Of a stretch of DNA of 64,000 nt, positions 58,501-64,000 are shown piece after piece (position 1 is the first letter of the stretch; every line of letters begins with the position of its first letter). The translations under genes were made by a program, and so were the position numbers. Under the pieces are notes generated by a model. It was not told the DNA's origin and ran no database searches. It saw only the letters and a list, made by a program, of their open reading frames with translations. The DNA is taken from contig NZ_OCNH01000006.1 in assembly GCF_900230225.1 (NCBI RefSeq), forward strand, positions 186,001-250,000, read 5' to 3'. The DNA comes from Spirosoma fluviale. Its GTDB lineage: Bacteria > Bacteroidota > Bacteroidia > Cytophagales > Spirosomataceae.

Positions 58501-58881
58501 CCCATCAGCATGTCGAATCCGTAAACGAGCCTGATCGGCATTGGACCGCCCCTGATGCCGCTGACGTACCCAGGTATACGCCTGCCGGGCATCGACGAAC
58601 AAATCGGCGCTTTGAGTCGGGAGGGTCGGATTGATGGTGATAGTCGTATCGGCCAGAGGTTGGCGCGCATTGGGAGTACGTAGCACCTGTATCATTACCG
58701 CAACGGGCCGAATGGCGCGGGGAAAATCGAGCAACAATTCATAGTCTCCCCGTTCATCAGTCAGTGTTGAGCCTAGTAGTGTTTGAGGGGCGTTTGGTTG
58801 GAAAGCCTGAACGGTCAGTCCCGTGGCTAAGTAGGTGTTAGTCGCGCGATCGCGCACGGCGCCGGTTAATTGAATCTGCAT
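55573..58881 (-). CDS. C25-family (gingipain-like) cysteine peptidase without signal peptide
   Basis: An 1102-aa protein with a caspase-like C25 peptidase domain. The catalytic pair is H887 in S-L-T-G-H-G-A-P and C918 in Y-G-D-A-C-H-T-C. N-terminal residues 1-90 look like a carboxypeptidase-regulatory/Ig-like domain (LTGAVRDRATNTYLATGL, DERGDYELLLDF), and an Ig-like domain near 1020-1102 ends the protein. Usual C25 proteins are secreted by type 9 secretion with a signal peptide and a C-terminal sorting domain; neither is seen here. It begins with MQIQLTGAV directly, no upstream signal-encoding frame being evident. It therefore may act inside the cell or leave by another route. Confidence 0.78.
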   Translation of the reverse strand: MQIQLTGAVRDRATNTYLATGLTVQAFQPNAPQTLLGSTLTDERGDYELLLDFPRAIRPVAVMIQVLRTPNARQPLADTTITINPTLPTQSADLFVDARQAYTWVRQRHQGRSNADQARLRIRHADGFDIPELANFYPSTQPGEPTLPEQLQFITLPSGSRIIGLTVEPGEPVRLPERVNPKPVPTVLLDVPDTNPVLRASVLAASRQRATLAPHVLRGLPAPTELALIQRTEEINRTLTVAIRVRPMQYDPRQQQYLLYPNLSYTLEVEQPDIPLPAAPVRELRKLNFPLGYQSALTQFNKGITNFKPGDFRIPGGLPFLFTTAPYLIITDDRRWTFQNGKPVPANALPLDSAGKTATSHFLRLAEWKAKRGVDAKVVTVSEIVQGASSTGAKWGDFTDCGQGLKARDLAEIIRNFVKYAYKNWKTRYLLIGGDTDIVPMRNMVSYVSDKGNFGWDFVYVSDPVPSIRKCFKIPGQSIAKLRNDMSTGVFSLRTVPDPQNPGKTKQEFDDKPPFRTLCNATSGKLIPFNLTASSQQAGWYFTKKSEFVDTKKTTGFTRLGKPETDDLSEIYMIVEGPNDSVASTYGFYWLGNDRNIPTDFYYASVDGSCYSVPGRYDFDPLGSGLYGMFALNPTTKEEEPLLNSYKTTQDIWVGRAPITSGAEAAAFVDKVLAYEGLTINNPAAEQSLKTMVFAADYFGGVVNYWPDNSGKENPEKEGLFSVTKKTSPAANSIRMRLRLLPATGASLESSFTPNFNLKAFYVDKDLLIPYNPISQIESPRFYFMDETFSQKVVDKATNFIEITGFTTTTQPPQIQTDAKGLEFAAFEAETKRKLMQDMFPDFTTIRRYYADYTETLAEPQPALPLRTQSLLTGISQGTHFLSLTGHGAPWAICWLDTGSIDALTNTSGYFIAYGDACHTCAPEESTKTFGEKMVTMANKGAVAYIGHTNMGYTGVTYLYEQFFWMMAAFGAPLGQAAGLRQSIDGSKGMWCLFTQALYGDPAMTLWQTIPQKLIVTHPATAKKGSTVVVTVTNAKQTPLANQTVTLVGGWNNDRAVLSRVKKTDKQGQVTFTIPAELTLKDVTLTVTGTANKPYQAVLPVS

Positions 58882-59019
58882 GGTATCACTTGAGTTAACG
58901 ATCGTTTAAAGTCGATTGGCTTTAACTCCTGAATAGTAGCGGATAATGAACCGATTGGAAACAAGTAATGGGTAAACGGATATGAATAAATGGTCTTTTG
59001 AGGGAACGGTAGTATATGG

Positions 59020-59064
59020 CAAACGTCTCCCGTCGACTTAAGATGTGTTTTCGGGAGACGTTTG
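59020..59064. terminator. 13-bp inverted repeat behind the cytochrome gene
   Basis: CAAACGTCTCCCG (59020-59032) and CGGGAGACGTTTG (59052-59064) are exact reverse complements with a 19-nt loop. It lies 34 bp past the cytochrome stop on the minus strand, but without a T-run, so termination would not be of the classic type. Confidence 0.6.
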
Positions 59065-59098
59065 TTCGGGTATGTAAACCAGTGGCCCTGTTCGGATA

Positions 59099-59695
59099 CT
59101 ACAGCTTATCGGGGCCGATGGGCTGTGGAACCAGATTTTCGACGGGTTTGCAGCTTTTCATGTACGCAAAAATTGCTACCAGATCTTCCTTTTTCATGCC
59201 TGCGTAATTGGGCCATGGCATGGGGGGCAGCAATGGGCGAGCCGTGCGAAGCCCTTTACTTTTACCTTCCGTAAGGGCAACAATAAACTGTTCTTCCGTC
59301 CAGTTGCCAATGCCGGTAGCATCCGGGGTTAGATTGGCCGCAAACGACACGCCCCACGGCCCTACGGCAATGGTGTTCATCGGATGAAACAATACCCAGT
59401 CTTTCAGGGCATCTTTGGTGACTTTACCCACCGGTATTTTAGCCGGGTGGCCGGAGAGCCCCAGTTGGGGGTCGGGAACGGGGCCTTGGGCGGTCATGAC
59501 TTTAGGTGCATGGCAATCGGCACAGCCCATAATTTTAACCAGGTACTTGCCTTTCTCCAGTTGCGCCTTCGTATACGGGACGCTTTTAACGGCTTTCTTT
59601 GGTGGGGTGGAAGCGGGCTTGCCGGTAAATGATACCAGCGCTGCGGTGCTCAGAAATAGTGCGACTAGTGCGGAGGTAGCGAATTGCTTTTTCAT
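59099..59695 (-). CDS. Exported c-type cytochrome
   Basis: A 198-aa exported protein with one covalent heme site, C-A-D-C-H near residues 58-62, and a later methionine-rich loop (LPPMPWPNYAGM) that supplies the axial ligand. The signal peptide is MKKQFATSALVALFLSTAALVSF. The region around ANLTPDATGIGNWTEEQFIVAL is typical of small soluble cytochromes of the thiosulfate or alcohol-oxidation type. A single-heme electron carrier in the periplasm; no partner dehydrogenase is adjacent. Confidence 0.88.
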   Translation of the reverse strand: MKKQFATSALVALFLSTAALVSFTGKPASTPPKKAVKSVPYTKAQLEKGKYLVKIMGCADCHAPKVMTAQGPVPDPQLGLSGHPAKIPVGKVTKDALKDWVLFHPMNTIAVGPWGVSFAANLTPDATGIGNWTEEQFIVALTEGKSKGLRTARPLLPPMPWPNYAGMKKEDLVAIFAYMKSCKPVENLVPQPIGPDKL

Positions 59696-59945
59696 GAGTA
59701 CTTAATGGTTAAACGGGTGAATGCTTTTTGTAAAACGGAGTAATCGGTTCACACAACGCCCCAAAGGGGTATTTATGAGGATACTGTGTCCTTGAGCCAC
59801 CTGACCGGGCCTGCGCCTTTTGGTGTTAGCCTGAGAAACAGTTAATATTCCATAGTAACTTTGTTGTAAGTAATGCAACAACTATCTGAACTCCAACTCC
59901 CTTCTCGGAGAATTAGTGAGCGGTAGGCGTTACCATTAGAAGTTT

Positions 59946-60179
59946 TTAGTATTTGCAAATAGGTTGACAATCAGAATTATAGCGAAGGCGAATCGGCCGG
60001 ACCACGGTGCTGGTCTCCTTAATTTTCCGGCCCAGTTGGGTCTCCAGCCCCCGCGACTTACTGATAGCTAGCAGCTGAGACGAATAGAGGCTGCGATGGC
60101 CCGACATCAAAAAGCTAATGACGCAGGATACGGCCGCGTAGGGGGCTACGGCTGCCCCGAACAATTCAATAGCTAACAT
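59946..60179 (-). pseudogene. Remnant of a ClC-type chloride channel gene
   Basis: A 77-aa frame that looks like the C-terminal end of the membrane part of a ClC channel/transporter: I-E-L-F-G-A-A-V-A-P-Y-A-A-V-S-C-V-I-S-F-L-M-S-G-H-R-S-L-Y-S-S-Q, where intact family members have the same A-P-Y-A-A...G-H-R-S-x-Y-P-S-Q pattern. An in-frame stop lies just upstream and the rest of the channel (some 400 residues) is absent. The piece is therefore likely a decaying gene fragment left after deletion or transfer. Family resemblance is from memory, not a search. Confidence 0.55.
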
Positions 60180-60465
60180 TTCAACACACTAAAAAATAAA
60201 ACTACCTCTTCGTTTGGACGCATACCGGTTAGGAAACAATAAACTCGATGAGCAACGGATTAACGTCGTGACGGCCCACCTCAGTAGCTGGGCGGCTCCC
60301 AAAGAAGGCGGCAAAAAACTGAGAGCATCGACCTGGACACCAACGATGCCGTTGGTAGAACGTGTTGTCCGGTCGATTACCCCTTGTTGGGTCAGGGTTA
60401 ACTACTTTGGCGTATGTCGTTTTTCCTTCACTTCTTCAAGAACCGTTAAGGCCGGATGGTTTTGT
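60180..60465. other. Non-coding gap near the channel remnant
   Basis: No convincing gene. An open frame on the plus strand (60214-60486) has no recognised domain and overlaps the end of the kinase gene; the minus strand contains frame fragments only. It may hold debris of the same lost locus. Confidence 0.45.
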
Positions 60466-61833
60466 CTAAAGCGGCCGGGCAGGTAATCGCAGCGACACCC
60501 GCGTACCGGTTGCCGCCTGTGATTTTACCGCTAAAGATCCCTGATGCAGATCAACTATCCTCTTGGCCAGGGTCAGCCCTAGCCCAAAGCCGTGAATCCG
60601 GCCTACATTATTCGCCCGCATCATGGGCAGAAACACATGGGTCAGCTGATGATCGGGAATACCGATGCCCTGATCAATGACCTCGATCACCACCCAGGCC
60701 GATTCGTACATGACCCGAACCGAGATGGGCTTAAAGGCGGAGTACTTGGCCGCATTGTCCAGAATGTTGATCAGGGCCGTGCGCAGCAGCGTGGCATTAC
60801 CCAGTACCCGGCTCGTTGAGCTTTGCTCGGTGAATTCGTCGGTAAGCTGTAGTTCAATATCCTGAAGTGGGTATTTCTCCCCGAAATACGTTACTGTGTC
60901 CAGAATAGTGTCCACCAGGTTGACATCGTCCAGCAATTGGGTAGCCTTAAGTCCTTCTACCTCGGCCAGCCGCAGCAGGGCGTTGGCCAGATCAATTGCC
61001 CCTTCCAATCGGCTTAAGGCCTTTTCTATACTTTGGCGGGTCGTTGGCAAATCGCCGTCATAAGCCAGTGACGTTTCCAGCATGCCTTTAACGACCGTGA
61101 GCGGGGTGCGTATCTCGTGGGAGGCATAGGCAACGAAGGTTTCCTGACTGACGGCTAATTGCTGCAGGTTACCCAGCAGCTGGTTGAAGGAAACGGCCAG
61201 GTAACGGGCTTCGTCGGCGGTACGGCCCTCGGTTAACCGGAATGAAAAATCATTGACAGTCGTCGTGTCCAGCTGGCTGATCAGCTGGTCGAAGGGGCGC
61301 ATGGCCCGCCGGGCAAACAGGAACCCGACAAAGGCAATCACTACCAGCAGCAGCACATTGCCCAAGATGAGGATGAGCCGCAGGTTGCGGCTGGTTTGTC
61401 GGCCAGCCAGATCGTAGGCGGTGACCAGTGCCACATACGGCTGGTTGTTAACGGTAAACGAAAGGGCCATGCCTTCTTTGGGATCCTCCCAGGAGCGGCT
61501 CACGTAGGTAAAGTAGACCTCGCGCTGGCGAGCCCGGTTTAGCATGTCGCGGGTGATGCGGTAGTCGTCCGGGCCGGAGGAGGAGTAGATACGTCGGTTG
61601 AGCGTGTCGATTAGCGACTCGTGCTGCTCGGGCAGGGTCAGGTAGTTGTAACGCAAAAACTCCTGCCGGTCGCGCAGATAGAGTTGGGCCGACAGGGCGC
61701 GTCGCTGGAGTCGGGTGCGCATCTGCGAGCGACGGTACGATTCGTAGGTTTGGTAGATGAATACCGAAAAAAGCAGTAGCAGGGCGGCCACCAGTACGGT
61801 AAACCCAACGGTGATCCGCTGCTTGATGCTCAT
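60466..61833 (-). CDS. Sensor histidine kinase (HAMP-containing, two-component)
   Basis: A 455-aa inner-membrane sensor kinase. The N-terminal helix (residues about 9-30), a periplasmic sensor region (about 35-150) and a second helix near 152-172 are followed by a HAMP-like linker (FARRAMRPFDQLISQLD). The phosphoacceptor is in F-V-A-Y-A-S-H-E-I-R-T-P-L near 240; ATP-binding motifs are N-box I-L-D-N-A-A-K-Y-S and G-boxes D-Q-G-I-G-I-P and H-G-F-G-L-G-L-T-L. It overlaps the response regulator by 4 nt (ATGA) and follows it. Probably controls the divergent efflux genes. Confidence 0.92.
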   Translation of the reverse strand: MSIKQRITVGFTVLVAALLLLFSVFIYQTYESYRRSQMRTRLQRRALSAQLYLRDRQEFLRYNYLTLPEQHESLIDTLNRRIYSSSGPDDYRITRDMLNRARQREVYFTYVSRSWEDPKEGMALSFTVNNQPYVALVTAYDLAGRQTSRNLRLILILGNVLLLVVIAFVGFLFARRAMRPFDQLISQLDTTTVNDFSFRLTEGRTADEARYLAVSFNQLLGNLQQLAVSQETFVAYASHEIRTPLTVVKGMLETSLAYDGDLPTTRQSIEKALSRLEGAIDLANALLRLAEVEGLKATQLLDDVNLVDTILDTVTYFGEKYPLQDIELQLTDEFTEQSSTSRVLGNATLLRTALINILDNAAKYSAFKPISVRVMYESAWVVIEVIDQGIGIPDHQLTHVFLPMMRANNVGRIHGFGLGLTLAKRIVDLHQGSLAVKSQAATGTRVSLRLPARPL

Positions 61834-62507
61834 GGCTCTGCTTTAAGAATAAATCCTACGCCGAAAATGGTGTGGATGAGCTTGGGTTCAACGCGATCTA
61901 TTTTGCGCCGAAGGTAATTCACGTACACGTCCACAACGTTTGTATTCGTGTTGAAATGCACATCCCAGACGTTTTCCAGCAACTCAGCCCGGCTCACAAC
62001 CTTGCCCTGGCGCAGAAGCAGGTATTCGAGCAGCGCGTATTCCCGTGCCGTCAGGGTAACGCGTTCATCCGCTCGCCAAACCTGATGGGAACTGGTATCA
62101 ACGACTAAATCCAGCAACTCGAGCCGCTGAGGCAGGGGCGCGCGGGCCGGGTGCCGCCGGGCCAGCGCCTTTAGCCGGAAAACCAGTTCCTTGAAGGCAA
62201 ACGGCTTGGCTAAATAGTCATCAGCCCCCGATTCAAACCCCATCACTTTATTCTCTAAGCTGCCCAGGGCCGTGAGCATAATCACCGGAATGGCGGGCCA
62301 GTTTTGTTTCACAAACCGGCACAGGTCGTAGCCGTTCATCCCGGGCATATTCACATCCAGCACGACCACGTCATACTGATGCTCGTTAATCATGGAGCGG
62401 CCAATGACGCCGTCGTAGGCGGCCGATACCCCAATTCCCTCCGAAGTCAGTCCCTTCTGAATGAACTGGCTGACTTCTGCGTCGTCTTCTACTACCAATA
62501 CATGCAT
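61830..62507 (-). CDS. OmpR/PhoB-type response regulator
   Basis: A 225-aa response regulator. The receiver domain (1-115) has V-V-E-D-D-A-E near 5, the phosphoacceptor aspartate in V-V-L-D-V-N-M-P-G near 51 and K-P-F near 102. The C-terminal winged helix (about 130-222) contains L-T-A-R-E-Y-A-L-L-E-Y-L-L and V-D-V-Y-V-N-Y-L-R-R-K-I-D. It is co-translated with the histidine kinase and is divergent from a TolC-type gene, the usual arrangement for an efflux regulator of metals or toxic compounds. Confidence 0.93.
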   Translation of the reverse strand: MHVLVVEDDAEVSQFIQKGLTSEGIGVSAAYDGVIGRSMINEHQYDVVVLDVNMPGMNGYDLCRFVKQNWPAIPVIMLTALGSLENKVMGFESGADDYLAKPFAFKELVFRLKALARRHPARAPLPQRLELLDLVVDTSSHQVWRADERVTLTAREYALLEYLLLRQGKVVSRAELLENVWDVHFNTNTNVVDVYVNYLRRKIDRVEPKLIHTIFGVGFILKAEP

Positions 62508-62687
62508 AGCGTTGCGTCGTTGCTGAGCCGAAAATACGGCATTAGGCGCGTTTTGAATAGCCTGGTGCGATCTACTTAAGAGATTGTAATATCTTTCTCA
62601 GAGGTTTCTAATAAGTTGGATGGTTACTTTGACGGAGTTGGCCGGTGGGTCTTTAGCCCTCGGCGGCACTTCTTTAACGTCATTGGT

Positions 62688-64000
62688 ATGACTTTTCATC
62701 GAACGAAATGGTTCCGGTATGCGGGATGGCTGGCGTGTAGCCTGAGTCTGTGGGGCGGGTTACAGGCACAGCCACTCACGATTGAAGCCGCCGTTGATCA
62801 GTCGCTCCGCCAGTTTCCAACCCTAACGGCCCAGCGATCCGCCATCGAAGCCCTGCGGGCGAATGTCGCGGTGTTGCAGGCTAACCGACTGCCGAATTTG
62901 CGGCTGCATAGCCAGACGAACATCGGTACGGCCAACGGCCTGTCGGGTTCCTATTTCTCGCTGGGCCTGATCGTCCCCACCTCCGGGGCACGCCGGGCGG
63001 AGAACAGTGGCAGTCTGGCTACGGGCAATATCGCGCTGGCTACTGCCGACTGGGAATTTTACAACTTCGGTCGGTTCCGCGCTGAAGATCAACTCCTGCG
63101 GGCCGACGTAGCAGTCGGCGAAGCGCAGTTTGACCGTGAGCAGTTTTCGCTCCGGCAATCGGTTGTGGGGGCCTACCTCGACGTGTTCTGGACCCAGCAG
63201 ACGCTGCGCCTGGAGGGCCAAAACCTGGCCCGCGTCGATACGGTGCGCCGGATCATTGGTAACCTAGTTCGCAATGGCATAAAACCCGGCCTCGACTCCT
63301 CGCTGGCCAATGTGGCTTTTTCGCGGGCGAAACTCGCTTATCAGCGTGTGGAGGCCGATTATCAGCAGGCACGGGTATTGCTGGGTACGTTGACCGGCCA
63401 ATCCGTAGCAACGCTCCAAATTGATACGACGTTTCGGGCTGACCCGCTATTGACAAGTATTCCGCCCGTCCAGTCAACCCTGAACCACCCGCTGCTGCGG
63501 GTAGCCGAACGGCTGGTGAGTCGGCAAACTGTTGAAATCGATTTGATCCGCAAAACGGCCCTACCCCGGCTGTCGGTACTGGCCGCAACCTGGGCGCGGG
63601 GAACGAGCTTAGGCGTCGATAATGAGTTCGGATCGCTGGGGTCGGGGCTTGGCTACAGCCGCACGAACTACCTGCTGGGGGTTGCCGCCACAGTAAACCT
63701 GCCCGATTTTAAGCGAGCCGGGGCGCGGGTTCGCCAGCAGCAGTTTCGCATCGAGCAGGCCCGGTCGCAGTTGGCCGCCCAGCAAATCGACCTGCAAAAC
63801 ACACTGCTTGGTGCCGACGCGCAGTTGGTCGTAGTCGGTCAGCAACTAGCGGAACTACCGAACGCGTTGCGGGCCGCCCGCGATGCCTACGCCCAGCGGT
63901 TATCGCTCTACAACAACGGCGTTGAGACGATTCTGAACCTGACGGATGCGCTTAACCTACTCATTGCCGTCGAGCGGGAGGTGGTACAGACCCGTACGGA
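62688..64000 (+). CDS. TolC-family outer-membrane efflux protein, partial
   Basis: The gene starts at ATG 62688 and is open to the end of the window (about 437 codons seen). A signal peptide (MTFHRTKWFRYAGWLACSLSLWGGLQAQ) is followed by two TolC-type helical repeats (QPLTIEAAVDQSLRQFPTLTAQR; later RAGARVRQQQFRIEQARSQL and RLSLYNNGVETILNLTDALNLLIAVEREV). It forms the outer-membrane channel of a tripartite efflux pump. Lies divergent from the two-component pair; further pump genes would be expected beyond 64000. Confidence 0.9.
   Translation, partial: MTFHRTKWFRYAGWLACSLSLWGGLQAQPLTIEAAVDQSLRQFPTLTAQRSAIEALRANVAVLQANRLPNLRLHSQTNIGTANGLSGSYFSLGLIVPTSGARRAENSGSLATGNIALATADWEFYNFGRFRAEDQLLRADVAVGEAQFDREQFSLRQSVVGAYLDVFWTQQTLRLEGQNLARVDTVRRIIGNLVRNGIKPGLDSSLANVAFSRAKLAYQRVEADYQQARVLLGTLTGQSVATLQIDTTFRADPLLTSIPPVQSTLNHPLLRVAERLVSRQTVEIDLIRKTALPRLSVLAATWARGTSLGVDNEFGSLGSGLGYSRTNYLLGVAATVNLPDFKRAGARVRQQQFRIEQARSQLAAQQIDLQNTLLGADAQLVVVGQQLAELPNALRAARDAYAQRLSLYNNGVETILNLTDALNLLIAVEREVVQTRT

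Noticed and set aside
60214..60486. 90-aa plus-strand frame near the kinase end
   Set aside because: It overlaps the histidine kinase 3-prime end and has no domain or signal.
1..64000. Search for tRNA, rRNA, integrase or intact IS
   Set aside because: None recognised by eye; no cloverleaf, 16S/23S segment or transposase motif seen.

Overview
The window looks like a chromosomal segment of a Cytophagales bacterium (Bacteroidota), most like Spirosoma or a close relative. The evidence is bacillithiol synthesis (bshC), a TonB-dependent receptor paired with a DUF4249 lipoprotein, the gene order rimO / ftsY / DUF4295 / rpmG, many small exported proteins with Bacteroidota-style signal peptides, few Shine-Dalgarno sequences, and several matches to the Bacteroidota promoter TTTG-N19-TAnnTTTG. 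Strain and exact genus cannot be fixed from the sequence alone. No rRNA, tRNA, CRISPR array, intact transposon or prophage is visible.

Layout. 0-8 kb: secreted GH28 and GH33 carbohydrate enzymes, two NAD(P)-binding proteins, a Tat-exported enolase-superfamily protein and a DoxX protein. 8-11 kb: an ABC exporter. 11-21 kb: housekeeping genes (asd, 5-FCL, bshC, rimO, ftsY, DUF4295, rpmG, an isolated nuoD, hpt); a toxin-antitoxin pair in unusual toxin-first order sits directly behind ftsY. 21-35 kb: TPR protein, Lrp regulator, DUF2805/DUF2256 pair, GHL10 lipoprotein, ispH, flavin reductase, DoxX-like protein, DUF4249 plus TonB receptor, tandem PPK2 kinases and msrA. 35-39 kb: an overlapping cluster of LolA-like, YidD-like and two TM2-like membrane proteins. 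39.7-47.2 kb: a six-gene operon (SDR, ROK kinase, SIS sugar-phosphate protein, FAD oxidoreductase, phosphotriesterase-like lactonase, Tat-exported Gfo/Idh oxidoreductase) divergent from a GntR/UTRA regulator. 47-54 kb: amidohydrolase, lipoproteins, metallophosphoesterase and a GDPD lipoprotein flanked by two envelope proteins. 54-64 kb: two small unknowns, a large C25 cysteine peptidase without signal peptide, cytochrome c, a chloride-channel remnant, and a two-component system divergent from a TolC-type gene that runs off the window.

The most interesting system is the GntR-linked operon. A bipartite promoter and a perfect 16-bp palindrome lie in the divergent region, and the gene set fits a sugar or amino-sugar oxidation route passing through a lactone. 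No known pathway with exactly this gene set is recognised here, so the substrate is inferred, not shown.

The second recurring signal is structural. About a dozen intergenic gaps contain long inverted repeats (arms of 12 to 46 bp, several perfect), often built from short iterated units, different in sequence from gap to gap but alike in architecture. Only a few have the T-run of a Rho-independent terminator. One forms almost the whole leader of nuoD.
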